64,000 bases of DNA from Sepiola atlantica (taxonomy: Eukaryota; Mollusca; Cephalopoda; Sepiida; Sepiolidae), in the NCBI GenBank assembly GCA_963556195.1, contig OY744547.1, positions 1,309,201 through 1,373,200 of the forward strand. The letters run 5' to 3'. The stretch's first letter is position 1. Each line of letters starts with the position of its first letter. Made by a program: the position numbers and the translations under genes. Shown one piece after another: positions 13,250 through 21,044 of the stretch. The notes beneath the pieces are model-generated. The model ran no database searches. It was not told the DNA's origin and worked only from the letters and a program-made list of their open reading frames with translations.

Positions 13250-13987
13250 ATTATAATTATAAATATTAAACGAAATTTCCATGAACAGAGTTTCTTTCCA
13301 TCTATGGAACACGTTGCCATGGGATTGCTTCCCTACGATTTACAACTTGGTTTGTTTCAAATCCAATGTAAAAAAATATGTTATAAACCGTCTTCATAAA
13401 TTTTGTTCATTCCATTCATCATTTTCAATCCTTTCATAATATTCTTCATCATCTAACTGACAATTTATCTATCTCATTGACCTTTATCCTCAAGTGACCT
13501 TTAGCCTGTGTAAGTGGTGACTCATTTGTAAAATATATAAAAAGTATATTTCCATCATTATTATTTTTATAAAGAACATTTTATTTTAAGATAGAATTTT
13601 TTTTTCGAAATTTGCTGAAACTAATTTTCATAAATAATTCTTTTTTTTTTTTTCTTTTTTTTTTCAGGTGATTTACTTCAAGAATTTTTATATTTTTATT
13701 CCGAATTTGACTTTACATCAACGGGCCTTTCGCCGCTTCATGGGACCCGCTTTGAAAAACCCGATTATTCCCCTTTGTACATTGAGAACCCGCTAGACTG
13801 TGATTTGAACATTTGCAAGAACGTTAACGACCGAGAATTGGTCAAACTCTGCGATGCCATGAAATTGGCCACGTGGAGGCTGAACACTTCCGGCCCGTCT
13901 CTGTTGAGCATCTTCCAAAACGAAGATTCAAAGCGAATCTTGAAAAAGCGCTTCGATGTCAAAGAATTATTTCACAAAAACGAATGA
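1093..13987 (+). CDS. MTPAP: MTPAP gene, 5'-incomplete: mitochondrial poly(A) polymerase, seven exons
   Basis: The product is a non-canonical poly(A) polymerase (DNA-polymerase-beta-like nucleotidyltransferase) that adds A tails to mitochondrial mRNAs in the matrix. Seven exons with GT-AG borders join in frame (junction phases 0,0,0,2,1,1) to give 480 residues plus stop, against about 580 in vertebrates; the missing ~100 residues, with the transit peptide, lie upstream. Visible order: RNP-like RL domain (exons 1-2), nucleotidyltransferase core with FGSSINGVGRKDCDLDMIL (exon 3, DxD metal ligands) and the third carboxylate in GVECDLS (exon 4), central helical domain with SVRHWAK (exon 5), PAP-associated domain with SPLYIENPLDCDLNI (exon 7). 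All three catalytic aspartates are intact, so the gene should be functional. Introns are repeat-filled, 1.0-3.5 kb each. Confidence 0.93.
1685..2188 (+). repeat. 56-bp minisatellite, nine copies, in MTPAP intron
   Basis: A unit starting ATATGACCTAAGGGAAGGAT and containing TTTATTCTGCCTGATGAGAT repeats at 1685, 1741, 1797, 1853, 1909, 1965, 2021, 2077 and 2133. Copies differ by few bases (GGATC/GAATA, CCTTTTCC/CTTTTTCC), so the array is young. It lies within the intron between the first two visible MTPAP exons. Confidence 0.95.
2330..2480 (+). mobile_element. SINE/PLE-arm tail fragment (copy 1)
   Basis: This 5'-truncated copy of the tRNA-headed SINE at 16761 retains the 3' module: CACCTGAAGAAGCC, a hairpin, GGCCGAAACGTTGTGA, CACTCAAGATGAGAAC and a 3' end near CCTCATCTCAAAAATTC. 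The hammerhead-like core spans 2378-2413. It lies about 85 bp upstream of an MTPAP exon. Confidence 0.75.
2564..2773 (+). CDS. MTPAP: MTPAP exon, RL domain to core linker
   Basis: The acceptor TTCTAG ends at 2563 and the donor GTAAGA starts at 2774. The exon is 70 codons in phase 0 at both ends, starting DYLLIEFENGENI and ending LLLSDFLAIDS. The DYLLIEF strand completes the RNP-like fold begun in the previous exon. The 5' side is crowded by a SINE/PLE tail about 90 bp away. Confidence 0.87.
2920..3070 (+). repeat. Family E fragment plus (AT)n/(AG)n microsatellite
   Basis: A short family E copy (CTGATTATACCCGGCAGGGA, GATGAAAC, GTAGCTTAATTGCCAT) runs into a TA microsatellite at 3004-3064. The core G8 is changed to T, so the hammerhead-like motif is broken here. 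Confidence 0.5.
3197..3237 (-). ncRNA. Type I hammerhead ribozyme motif
   Basis: On the - strand: stem I ATAT, then CTGATGA, stem II GAGCGG-ACCA-CCGCTT (six pairs, the first G-U), GAAAC, a two-base loop AC, then GTT, the predicted cleavage site, followed by ATAT closing stem I. Every invariant core base is present (CUGAUGA, GAAA, UH). Stem III is only two pairs, as known for hammerheads of Penelope-like elements. It lies in a repeat-derived part of an MTPAP intron, antisense to the gene. Confidence 0.7.
3405..3460 (+). repeat. Family B hammerhead-like tail, copy 2
   Basis: CTGAGGA, an extra A, stem GTCTT/AAGAC and AAAATGTTGATGAATATAT repeat the module at 59-110, with stem I TCATC/GATGA preserved. 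The GAAA box reads AAAA, so this copy is probably inactive. Confidence 0.5.
3553..4030 (-). repeat. Interspersed repeat of about 480 bp (ACGGGT-ended family), copy 1
   Basis: The segment from the ACCCGTTTCAGGACGGGT end through TAATGATACTAAACCTTATG, AATGCAAATCTGAAATATTT and GCATAAAACTAAATTAAACT is the reverse complement of 15195-15700; a third copy runs 28850-29345. There is no coding capacity. The preserved outer part (ACTCCTAAACTAATTAACCG in the second copy) resembles Helitron 5' regions, but the ends are not defined. Confidence 0.55.
4225..4437 (+). CDS. MTPAP: MTPAP exon with catalytic DxD motif
   Basis: The acceptor is TGTCAG at 4219-4224 and the donor GTGAGT starts at 4438. There are 71 codons, phase 0 on both sides. 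It holds the nucleotidyltransferase signature FGSSINGVGRKDCDLDMIL; the G-S pair and the two aspartates of DLD are the nucleotide- and metal-binding residues. This is the most diagnostic exon of the gene. Confidence 0.93.
4450..5078 (+). repeat. GA-rich purine tract in MTPAP intron
   Basis: About 630 bp is almost all purine on the coding strand, built from degenerate units such as GGGAAGAGAGAGG and AGAAATATA. Long frames on either strand here are low-complexity artefacts. Such polypurine DNA can form triplex and, in RNA, GA-rich splicing enhancers. Confidence 0.85.
5095..5575 (-). mobile_element. LINE 3' end fragment (C-terminus of reverse transcriptase)
   Basis: The - strand encodes FPAGYNIVIFKSNVNKLSS, matching the C-terminal WNTLPWDCFP...FKSNVKKYVINRL seen on the + strand at 13260-13400. 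Its 3' side shares the TGACTTATTTGTAAA tail. It contains a four-copy expansion of a 30-bp unit at 5178-5300. Confidence 0.6.
5178..5302 (+). repeat. 30-bp tandem repeat, four copies
   Basis: Identical units starting ATGATGATGAATATTATGAG are repeated four times inside the LINE 3' region. The single-copy counterpart at 13430-13450 shows that the expansion is local to this copy. Confidence 0.9.
5640..5905 (-). mobile_element. LINE C-terminal fragment and LINE/SINE tail
   Basis: The - strand reads CPIWGGAAQSPLSSLDRVQS then RLHNLVGDGLF, the typical reverse-transcriptase C-terminal thumb region of jockey/CR1-type LINEs. The + strand stretch CTGACCTTGTGCCTAAATC with GAGGAGGCAAATAAATA is the recurrent 3' tail found on several other repeats here. 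Confidence 0.6.
5930..6600 (+). repeat. Minisatellite, ~45-bp unit
   Basis: Units of CAAAAGTGTAACAATCTCTC plus a C-rich run and TAATGTTGCCTTAGG repeat about 14 times, with a longer variant carrying TTTCCCGATCGCCCC. The long frames on both strands are repeat artefacts. Confidence 0.9.
6600..7940. other. MTPAP intron, no gene seen
   Basis: No exon or recognisable element is seen. A short palindromic segment at 7125-7165 (CTGTATATACAG) and a CRE-like TGTGACGTCACATGAC at 7508-7523 are present. A duplicated stretch (ACTATCAAAATAAATTGTAA) occurs at 7340 and 7667. Confidence 0.5.
7950..8161 (+). CDS. MTPAP: MTPAP exon with third catalytic Asp
   Basis: The acceptor is TTTTCAG at 7943-7949 and the donor GTAAGA starts at 8162. 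It encodes about 70 residues ending ARVPIIKFQHESCGVECDLSLQN plus the first two bases of a split codon, GA|T, completed by the next exon. The aspartate of GVECDLS is the third metal ligand of the polymerase. Confidence 0.92.
8600..8770 (-). repeat. Interspersed repeat, inverse copy of 60745-60905
   Basis: The segment with GGTACAACAATAACAAATG, CTCGTCAGAA and TTTGATTTGTCA is complementary to 60760-60900 (TTTGACAAATCAAAC, TTGTTATTGTTGTACC). A partial third copy (CTTGTCGGATTTTCA) starts at 12692. There is no coding capacity and the class is unknown. Confidence 0.55.
8940..9090. repeat. Degenerate family E copy
   Basis: The sequence TACTTCAACAGTGCTCAATAC, then GCTACGCAGAAACG and TCATTTCCTGATTT, aligns with the family E repeats but is strongly diverged. 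Confidence 0.4.
9165..9775 (-). mobile_element. LINE reverse-transcriptase C-terminal fragment
   Basis: The - strand matches the 33120-33700 fragment: CCAACCTAATAGGTCCC-like (RC of GGGACCTAATAGGTT), the CCCATCGCCGCAATG segment and the FYKYF region. It is broken by a poly-G run at 9399-9421 and many stops. It belongs to the family with at least five further fragments in this window. Confidence 0.65.
9928..10225 (-). mobile_element. Repeat R1 (SINE-like, TAAATAAA tail), copy 1
   Basis: R1 is a ~310-bp non-coding retroposon with five copies here. Landmarks in its own orientation are TGTGCAGTTCTAGGAGGTCC, CTCCCCTCTTTGGGGAGGAG, AATGCCGACGGGGCTGCC and the tail CCTTGTGCCTAACTCCTGG with TAAATAAATA. 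It carries no clear pol III box. An (AT)n(AG)n microsatellite abuts it at 10268-10304. Confidence 0.8.
10310..10990. other. MTPAP intron, no gene seen
   Basis: The stretch is AT-rich unique-looking sequence with a C-run (10573-10582) and a short (AT)n at 10908-10924. No exon signal with coding potential is seen. Confidence 0.5.
11010..11310 (+). repeat. 25-bp tandem repeat abutting MTPAP acceptor
   Basis: Units of TTTCATAAAACAAATGTTTTT with a short A-rich spacer repeat about nine times, then degrade into TTTTTTTCTCTTATATTTCA units. The last unit provides the pyrimidine tract and CAG acceptor of the exon at 11313. Confidence 0.9.
11313..11533 (+). CDS. MTPAP: MTPAP exon, central domain
   Basis: The acceptor TATTTCAG ends at 11312, directly after a 25-bp AT-rich tandem array that supplies its pyrimidine tract. 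The donor is GTAGGT at 11534. The exon encodes SGLTMSKLIYILGETDPR, then SVRHWAKVNFLSHKHPGPW and LSNFMYSFLVICFLQLRS, the helical region between the polymerase core and the PAP-associated domain. The internal ATG at 11326 is not a start; the frame is open back to the splice site. Confidence 0.92.
12320..12510. mobile_element. SINE/PLE-arm fragments, head to head
   Basis: A - strand end (ACTGTTCTCATCTTGGATGT, 12328-12358) is joined to a + strand copy (TTCGACAAGATGCACCTGAA, core CTGAAGA...GAAACGTT at 12420-12455). Stem II GGCGG/TCGGCC is slightly eroded, and stem I CAC/GTG is kept. The fragment at 12025-12115 (GATGAGGATTGATAATTTGT, CAAGACAAGGCATGAAGCCA) is a further end, repeated at 30467-30550. 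Confidence 0.65.
12551..12610 (+). CDS. MTPAP: MTPAP small exon (60 bp)
   Basis: This micro-exon has an ACATTTGCAG acceptor (12541-12550) and a GTAAGT donor at 12611. With the preceding G it reads ESKLNAQKEILSYKAETGSSG. Phase 1 at both ends keeps the flanking exons in frame. The residues are weakly conserved linker sequence, so the call rests on splice signals and phase. Confidence 0.78.
13140..13520 (+). mobile_element. LINE 3' end fragment in last MTPAP intron
   Basis: The + strand encodes WNTLPWDCFPTIYNLVCFKS then NVKKYVINRLHKF, a reverse-transcriptase C terminus followed by the 3' UTR shared with 5095-5575. An (AT)n run at 13212-13250 interrupts it. It ends 150 bp before the terminal MTPAP exon. 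Confidence 0.65.
13668..13987 (+). CDS. MTPAP: MTPAP terminal exon, PAP-associated domain and stop
   Basis: The acceptor TTTTTTCAG ends at 13667. It encodes 106 residues: DLLQEFLYFYSEFDF, then DYSPLYIENPLDCDLNICKN and a C-terminal helix region, stopping at TGA 13985-13987. The SPLYIENP...NICKNV segment is the conserved PAP-associated motif. The C terminus is shorter and less basic than in vertebrates. Confidence 0.92.
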
Positions 13988-14007
13988 CGGAAGAATATGT
14001 TAGCACA

Positions 14008-14013
14008 AATAAA
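14008..14013 (+). terminator. MTPAP polyadenylation signal (AATAAA)
   Basis: A canonical AATAAA hexamer lies 21 bp after the MTPAP stop codon, followed by A/T-rich sequence and a GT-rich stretch near 14030-14050 that could serve as the downstream element. The 3' UTR would be only about 40-50 bases. Confidence 0.65.
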
Positions 14014-14059
14014 AATATAAAATATATGTTTGGTATTGTGTTTTGGAAGTTTTGAGATT

Positions 14060-15190
14060 AACTAAAGGATTTACACGCAAGAAAAGATGGGTATGCCATC
14101 GGAAAACACGCGTTTAAAAAAAAATATGTACAACCGCATTAAATAACGCGATTAGAAATTAAGAAGAGGATGAGAATCCCGAGGAGGATTATTTTTACTT
14201 AAATCGTAGCGGGTCAGTGTATGTAGTTCGTTCATCATGATATCATTTACATATTTTGTATTTTTTAAGTTTCAAAGAAATTAATATGTTCTAATCTGTT
14301 AATAATTAAATACATGCGTTTATTAGTTTTTAATAAATTTGTTGTTGTTGTTGTTCCTATTTACTTCCTGCAATGAGCGCAGAGTTAGGCACAATGCCAA
14401 TATCTAACGTGGAGCGAATCCGGCTCTCCCAAAATGGGCACTCTGAATTGAGACAAAAATTTAAATTGCATCGGTTTATACGAATTTTCTATTCACTGAC
14501 AGTGAGCATAAAACAATCATTGCAGATTCAGTCCATATACTACATTTTGCCTCTAGTCAAAATGCCACGGAGTTAACATGTTGGTAGTGATGATGATGAT
14601 GATGATGATTTGTTTTCGATTTCCAGTTAATTCCTCCGCTTAGTTTGTTGGGAATTTATTATTTACTATTTATGCAATATTCTCCATTTCTAAAATTAGT
14701 CGAGATCTCTGATATTTCGAAATGAGACAAATTTCCGCAATGTATTGATTATGTTTAAAAAAAAATTGTTATGGACGGACAAAATCTCTACTTATATATA
14801 AGATAATCTCAAATTTCATATAGCTGAGGGTCTCGGCAGGCGACACTGGACCTACTACTTTCTCAGATAAAAAGGAAAGATTAATATGTATTTTTCAAAT
14901 AAAGAGTATACACTAAAGTATTAAAGTTCTTTACGGCTGTTTCAAGGCAATGTTTATTTTAAGTCATGAAACATTTTTCAAAAGATGAAATTTCTTTAGA
15001 ACAAAATTTTCTTAAGTACCTAGAAAACAAACCACAATTCACTACTACACCAGAAGAAGTCTTCGCAATGTATTTATAATGTAAACAAATTTGTGTATTT
15101 TAGGAGTTTGACGCGTCAATTCCTGTGTGCCATCCAAACCTCTATGACCATCATTCACCCTACTCACGTGTCGTTACAGACAATATAGCT
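14060..15190. other. Intergenic stretch after MTPAP, little recognised
   Basis: An R1-like tail on the - strand at 14355-14420, a (GAT)n run at 14588-14610 and the phrase TTGTTGGGAATTTATTATTT (14648, repeated at 30922) are the only repeats I recognise. No gene is seen. Confidence 0.5.
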
Positions 15191-15194
15191 ATCT

Positions 15195-15700
15195 CCATTT
15201 ATATAAAGTTATGTATGTATGTTTAGATATTTGTATGTACAAAATTCACTCCTAAACTAATTAACCGATCATTATGAATCTTGGAAAACAACTGCTAGGT
15301 GTAAGGGGTTGCAATGTGGACCATATTTAGTTTAATTTAGTTTTATGCAAAGAGGGTAAAAGGTGATGTGTGGAAGCCCTTTTATGAAAATTCAGATTAG
15401 ACATCAATTAATATATATTCCCAAGATTTGAGGTATTTTAGAGTATTTTGAAGGGTTTTGAGGGGCATAATATTGGCATAATCTCCTTTGAAAATTAAAA
15501 TATTTCAGATTTGCATTGAATTAAATCTATAGTCATTAGATGCCAATTCAGAAAGATTCTTTTAATTTCAAGTTAAATTTTCTAAAATAAAAATATGTAA
15601 TATTCTAGGCTTAGTATCATTATATCTTGATTTTAATTGCGATAAGGAGACATAAAAGTGGTGCAAATCTGTTTTGTTCAGTGACGGGTATTTTTTTAAC
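15195..15700 (+). repeat. ACGGGT-ended interspersed repeat, copy 2
   Basis: This copy is the reverse complement of 3553-4030 and the best preserved. It opens ATGTATGTTTAGATATTTGT followed by ACTCCTAAACTAATTAACCG, Helitron-like 5' wording, and ends near AGTGACGGGTATTT. No CTAG terminus is seen, so the class stays open. Confidence 0.55.
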
Positions 15701-15789
15701 TTATTAATACGTGTAACTGCTACTATCTATATATCAACACTTACTTATATTACGTGTTTATACAGGTACATACTTACCTGGCACAGCCT

Positions 15790-16280
15790 CCTGCACAGGA
15801 AAGTAACCGCTGGCATGTCTCGTCTTGTCCTTTGGGAATTGATCACACCAAGGGACTTGATCACACCTGTCTGTCGGTCAACCTATGATCACACCGGTCT
15901 GTCGGTTCATCCTTATGTCGGTCTCGTCTTGCCCTTTGGGGCTTGATCACACCGGTCTATCGGGTGTTCTGCCCTGTGCAGTTCTAGGAGGTGCCGTGGT
16001 GCGGCTGTTCTGTCCTGTGCAGTTCTAGGAGGTCCACCCTCCCAGGCTTCGCCTCCCCTCTTTGGGGAGGAGTAAGTTTATTGCTTACTGCCTGAGGCGC
16101 CCCTAACGGGGAATGCCGACGGGGCTGCCCAGGCAATTTTTAAATGGCCAGAGTGCTCACTTTCTCGGGCACTGGCTTTTCAAACCCCACTTTCCCGACC
16201 CGACCTTGGGTCGCATCTTACTTGTGGGAGTAAGATAATTGGCCTTGAGCCTAACTCCTGGAGAGGAGTAAATAAATATA
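15790..16280 (+). mobile_element. Repeat R1, copy 2, with internal duplications
   Basis: The R1 body is preceded by four partial repeats of its CTTG..CTTTGGG..TTGATCACACC segment and two of TGTGCAGTTCTAGGAGGT. This local expansion is not seen in the other four copies. It ends GGAGAGGAGTAAATAAATA. Confidence 0.75.
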
Positions 16281-16760
16281 CAGGTACATAACAGCAGTCA
16301 CCCGCCCATCGGTCCATCTGCATGTGTATATCACTCAACACCAATCCCCATTGATTACATTCCAGTCACACCTGATACCGGACCAACGAGAAGTCCAGGA
16401 TCAACGACAACATTATGTCAACGCTGAGGGACCATCTATCCTGACGAACTCACATCACAGATGAAGACCCACACATCCTTATATCTCGTATCCGTTCAGA
16501 ATTAATACACATGGTTTAAAAATCTAAATTCCTGTGTCTGTTTTCCTTGCTACGCTTTTTATAACATCCTTGATTAAAAGCTAAAAAATATGCAAGTAAT
16601 CAATACATATTCTCATTAATTCAACAACAAAACAATCATTTCAGTCTCTTCATAAACAAGTCAGCCATTTTTATGTTTTGTTAATAGTTGGAAACAAAGA
16701 GAATTATTGCGTGACTCTTAGAAATTTGAAAGGAATTTTGATGCATTTTAAACCGTTGAA

Positions 16761-17095
16761 GGACCCGTGGCGCAGTGGATGTAGTACTAAGTTAAATTCA
16801 GTTTCGCGTGATAGTCATCTGAAGGTTGAAGGTTCAATCCTCGGTGCGGGTGATACGAAGAATTGCGAATTACTAAAGATTTCTCCGAGTCACGGAACAA
16901 GAGCATAAAGGGTTCCGTTCAAAGTTCCGTCCAGATTCCCGAGTTTGACAGAAATATTTCCGAGTTCGAAGAGATACACATGAAGAAGGCCGGAGGTTAC
17001 AGCGGCCGAAACGTTGTGATGATAACACTCAAGATGAGAAATGTAGTCCGAATAACCAAAATTATGCAAATTATCAATCCTCTAACAAGAACGAA
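16761..17095 (+). mobile_element. tRNA-headed SINE with hammerhead-like 3' module (fullest copy)
   Basis: It begins GGACCCGTGGCGCAGTGG, containing a pol III box A (TGGCGCAGTGG, 16768-16778); box B GGTTCAATCC is at 16831-16840, and ACCCG/CGGGT pair as an acceptor stem. The body holds GTTCCGTCCAGATTCCCGAG. The 3' module runs ACACATGAAGAAGGCCGGAG to GGCCGAAACGTTGTGATG (core 16980-17015, with C3 changed to A). Related sequences form both arms of the PLE at 19245-21443. Confidence 0.8.
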
Positions 17096-17495
17096 ATATG
17101 ATTATCGCAACGACAGGAGATGCCTATTGGCCTTAGTGTTGAAAATACCAAGTCTATAGGTAGGAGGAAAACAGTCAGCAGGAAGAGAGTTCCACAAGCC
17201 TGCAGTTCTTGGAAAGAAGCTACTGGAATAACTACTGTATTACAATGAGGTATCAAAACAACGAATTGAGGGTGACCACTAGATCAACGAGTCAAACGAG
17301 CTGGAACAAAAGAAGCAGGGAATAGATCACATAATTCTGAAGAATACATGCCATAATAGTATTTATAGAAAAGACTGAGACTAGCAACATCATATCTGTG
17401 AGAGAGGGGTTGTAGAAAAGAAGAAAGGGTGGGGACAATCAAATAATTAACTATTATTTGTCGTTTAATAAGTTTTAATAGTCTCAATATAATAT
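17080..17495 (-). mobile_element. LINE reverse-transcriptase C-terminal fragment
   Basis: The - strand reads LQPLSHRYDVASLSLFYKYY followed by YGMYSSELCDLFPASFVPAR, and further on SFQELQACGTLFLLTVFLLP in another frame. This is the jockey/CR1-type C-terminal pattern (LSHRR..A.L.LFYKY). Frameshifts show it is dead. Confidence 0.7.
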
Positions 17496-17616
17496 TTAAA
17501 AAAGTTTATTCAATAAAGTTTTACTGAGTAATTAACTACTCAGCATTCAAAAAGTTTTTTACTGAATTTTGTTTTCTCTCAGCTGGGAATCAAGTAAAAC
17601 TTTTTATTCACAATTT

Positions 17617-18319
17617 GGTGCTTCTGCTGTTTCACCATGACATGTATATAAAAAAAAAAAATAGCTAAAGAAATGTATAAACTTTGTTAGAAGACTGTAC
17701 ACCAAAAATTACGCAAATTCATCCAGTATTTATTAAATAAAAAAATTAAAAAAAGATTTTTTATTGATAGTCGCCATCTTGTATCTTCCAATCACCCGAT
17801 TTTATCCTGGGTCGCCAAGGGACAAAGGGAGATAACTCATTTTTTTTTTTTTGATTTTTTTGGTTTTCTGCTTCTTCTTTCGTGTGAATCAGATGATTTT
17901 GGTGTTGGCATTAGTTTCCCCGATGTTTTTCTAGTTAGAAATCTTCCTGGAAAGACATCGGGTACTTAGGGGAAGGACCACGAGAAGGTTGCCAACATCC
18001 CTAAGTGACAGTGGTACTGTTGAACCGACTGAATTCGAACTAGGAACACACAGGTCTTCAGTCCGTGTCGATATCCACTTAACCACGGTCACCTCCCGGT
18101 TTTCTGCTAAATTGGTAATAAAAAAAATAATAGTTATCTCCCTTGTTACAATACATAAAATCGTTTTTTTTTTCTTTTTCTTATAATTTAATAAATACTA
18201 GATGAATTTGCATAATTTTTTCTGTGCAATCTTATTTTCAGCTACCACGTAAGTACATAACAAAGTTTATACATTTCTTTAAATATTTTAATGTTATCGT
18301 GAAACAGCAGAAGCACCTG
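17617..18319. mobile_element. ~700-bp element with ~130-bp terminal inverted repeats
   Basis: The left arm GGTGCTTCTGCTGTTTCACC...AAGAAATGTATAAACTTTGT...CAAATTCATC is mirrored by 18190-18319, ending GAAACAGCAGAAGCACC. The interior carries a tRNA-derived SINE (17920-18097) and no transposase. Long TIRs without an ORF indicate a MITE or foldback element. Confidence 0.65.
17920..18097 (-). mobile_element. tRNA-derived SINE nested in the TIR element
   Basis: On the - strand, box A TGGTTAAGTGG (18075-18085) and box B AGTTCGAATTC (18031-18041) are correctly spaced for a pol III promoter. The 3' part contains CATCGGGTACTTAGGGG reading + strand. It belongs to a different family from the GGACCCGTGG SINE. 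Confidence 0.6.
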
Positions 18320-18364
18320 CGATTTTGTTTCTTGTTGTTTTTATTTGTTTGTTTTTCTCCTTAG

Positions 18365-18707
18365 ATGCAGGACTGTACCCTACTCGATGTCTCCGATAGT
18401 GTAGACGCAGCACTTTCATTAGATCCGAATGCCCAAATCCATGTATTTAGGGATTTTAATGTTCACCGCAGAGATTGGCTTGGTTTATCGAGCTACACAG
18501 ACGCAGCTGGTAACTGCATGCATAGTTTCTGCATTGCACATCCCCTTTCACAAACCGTCACTTTTCTGCCCCGCTTCCCACATCGTGAAGCTCAGCAAGC
18601 CTCACTTCTCGACCTATTCTTGACAACGTTGCTCGAGGCTTGCGTGACAGATGCCTATAACCCACTCGGGAACGTTGATCACCTTGTGATAATGGTTGAT
18701 ATCACCT
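18365..18707 (+). pseudogene. LINE endonuclease domain remnant
   Basis: The frame encodes RDFNVHRRDWLGLSSYTDAA, then LSQTVTFLPRFP, LLDLFLTTLLEACV and NPLGNVDHLVIMVD: the C-terminal half of an APE-type endonuclease of a jockey/CR1-type non-LTR retrotransposon. GDFN has become RDFN and the catalytic S of the GNSDH motif has become V. The 3' side is cut by a MITE. Confidence 0.75.
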
Positions 18708-19095
18708 TATTGTTTACACTTACGTATCAGACCAAAATAAGTATCCTCAGCAAAAATTAGGGGAAATTATCGAGTAGAATTTTAATTAAAAATAAAAATC
18801 AATTTTATCGTATTTTGCCCACTGCCATTCATTTATTACTTGTTTATATGACAGACTGAGTTATGTCCCCCTGATATCACTTTAATCAATGGCAGATCGG
18901 TAAAATACGATAAAACTGATTTTTTTAGTTAAAATTCTACTTGATAATCCTTGCTAATTTTTGTGTAGGTACCATTTTTTGCCTGATACATAAATATATC
19001 AAAGAGTTTTCCGGTTTATTTGGAACTGCGATTTTCACCCATGTAACTGCGTTTTTCATATGTGCCCTCATCTATATAAGTGCATTTAATTTAAA
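18708..19095 (+). mobile_element. Palindromic MITE family B, copy 1
   Basis: The sequence from CACTTACGTATCAG through ATTATCGAGTAGAATTTTAA to the inverted TTAAAATTCTACTTGATAAT and TTTTGCCTGATACATAA is shared with 59831-60212 in the same orientation. It lies directly against the broken LINE endonuclease, and its left terminus is lost. Confidence 0.7.
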
Positions 19096-19256
19096 AATTA
19101 ATATTATCACAACAAACCATTATTACTAGTAAGTGTTAGAAATACTTAATATTAACAATAGTTAGTATTAGTAATATTTAATATTACTAATATGTAATGT
19201 TAGTAATAATTACTAACACTTAATGTTAAAAATACATAGTATTATGCTTCGGAATT

Positions 19257-19665
19257 TTTGAGATGAGGGTTGATAATTCGTAGAATTTGGTATATTCAGA
19301 CAACTGTTCTCATCTTGGGTGTTTCTATCACAACGTTTCGGCCGATGTAACCTCCGACCTTCTTTAGGTGTACTTTGTCGAACTCGGGACTCTTTCTGTC
19401 GAACTCGCGAATCTGGACAGAATTTCGAACGGAACTCTTTATTAAATGCCCTTGTTCCATCTGCCATGATTGGGAAGAAGTCTTCAGTAATTCGCAATTC
19501 TTCGTATCGCCTGCACTGAGGATTGAACCTTCGACCTTCAGATGACTGTCACTTGGAACTGAATTCTACTTAAACTATATACACTGCGCCACGGGTCCTT
19601 GCGGACAATTCTAACTACTTATCTATTATTTATAATTATAGGTTCCCATATTATATTGAATATTC
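19257..19665 (-). repeat. Left arm of the PLE (inverted SINE-like)
   Basis: On the - strand this arm reads tRNA-like head (GGACCCGTGGCGCAGTGT), box B GGTTCAATCC, then the 3' module CTAAAGAAGGTCGGAGGTTA...GAAACGTTGTGA (19331-19366) and CAAGATGAGAACAG. The hammerhead core has G5 changed to A. Innermost bases match the inner edge of the right arm. Confidence 0.8.
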
Positions 19666-19669
19666 CAAG

Positions 19670-20690
19670 AAATTGGCAGATCTTGTGGGATCAGGTGGTT
19701 ACTGTAAAGTAAAAAAGAACCCGACTTTGAAAACGGAGAGGAAACCGTCACATATCCTTAGTAAAAACAAGGACCTAATTCCACCTTCAAAATACAGACA
19801 CCTGGTTCAACATTACAGCAAGCTACCACACCTATACGGCCTTCCTAAGATTCACAAAGACGGTATTCCATTAAGGCCCATTGTCAGCGCCTGAGGTTCA
19901 GCATGCCATCCAATGAGCCGATTCCTGGTAGATATAATCACTCCACTCACAGGAAAATCTCCATCGTATGTCAAGAATTTGGCTCATTTCGTGGAAGAAA
20001 TCAACAATGCTTCCATTCATTCTAACCAGATGGTGAGTCTAGATGTAGTGAATCTGTTCACGAAAGTACCCACTGATGAGACCCTAACAGTGGTACGAGA
20101 TAGGTTGACGCCAGATGCTTCACTGAAGGAACGCACTTGTATCCCAATTGATAATCTAAGGAGATGTTGACCTTCTGCATAGAAACCACATACTTCGTGA
20201 TGGGACCTGATATATACCGACAGGAAGAAGGTCTAGCTATGGGTTCACCATTGTCCCCAGTACTGGCCATATACATGGAATACTTCGAGGAAATGGCGTT
20301 ACAATCAACACCACTACAGCCAACAATGTCACTGCGATATGTAGATGACACATTCATACTCTGACCTCACCAGGAGGACGTTCAAATATTACTGGACCAT
20401 ATGAACTCTCTGCTCATCTATACAGTTCACGATGGAAAAAGAACATGACAACAAATTATCCTTCCTAGATGTGCTGATAACTCGCACTGACCAGGGGTTT
20501 AGGTCATCTGTGTATCGAAAGCCAACTTTCACTGGACAATATCTAAATTCAAACTCCCACCATCCATATAACGTAAAGAATGGAATTGTCTGGTGCTTAC
20601 AACATCGAGCAAAGACAATATGTAGTAACAACGATACATATCAAGACGAAATGGATAGTTTAAGAGAAACCCTCCACCGAAACAACTAAG
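19670..20690 (+). pseudogene. PLE reverse transcriptase (broken)
   Basis: Successive frames give HLYGLPKIHKDGIPLRPIVS (a hallmark of Penelope reverse transcriptases), MVSLDVVNLFTKVP, YRQEEGLAMGSPLSPVLA, LRYVDDTFIL (catalytic YVDD) and NKLSFLDVLITRTDQGFR then SSVYRKPTFTGQYLNSNSHH. There is a TGA after PIVSA (19892) and another at 20168, frameshifts near 20160 and 20425, and a stop at 20362. All palm motifs are recognisable, so decay is moderate. Confidence 0.88.
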
Positions 20691-20869
20691 ACGCAACACC
20701 AAGGACACCAGTCGAGAACGCACCACAGTTTGTATACCATATATGAGGGGCTTGTCGGAAAAAATCAAAAGAATATGTAATCCATATGACACAAGGATAG
20801 TATTCAGGAGTGACTTAACACTCCAAAAGCGTCTTGTGAGAGTCAAACCCTCTACGGAAAAAGTCATGA

Positions 20870-21015
20870 CTTAGAACTGTGTGTATACGATTCCATGTAA
20901 GTGTGGAAAAGTATACAAAGGTGAGACATGTCGTCCACTAAAGGTAAGGCTCGAAGAATACCGGAAAGCTGTAATACGTGGAGAAATCAAAAAGTCTTGT
21001 ATGGCTGACCACTAG
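20870..21015 (+). pseudogene. PLE GIY-YIG endonuclease domain remnant
   Basis: The frame reads CVYTIPCKCGKVYKGETCRP then LKVRLEEYRKAVIRGE and ends MADH before a TAG. The pattern Y-x-I-P-C-x-CG-x-x-Y-x-GET-R-x-L-x-x-R is the GIY-YIG domain found C-terminal to Penelope reverse transcriptases. The domain is truncated and preceded by stops. Confidence 0.82.
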
Positions 21016-21044
21016 GCGACAATGACTTACTAAGTAGACCTAGT

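Noticed and set aside
13873..14055. Alternative frame over the last MTPAP exon
   Set aside because: It overlaps the conserved PAP-associated frame and shows no homology of its own.
16761..16860. Functional tRNA gene
   Set aside because: Boxes A and B are present, but no anticodon arm folds and the sequence continues into a SINE body; the same applies at 28577, 30846 and 62463.
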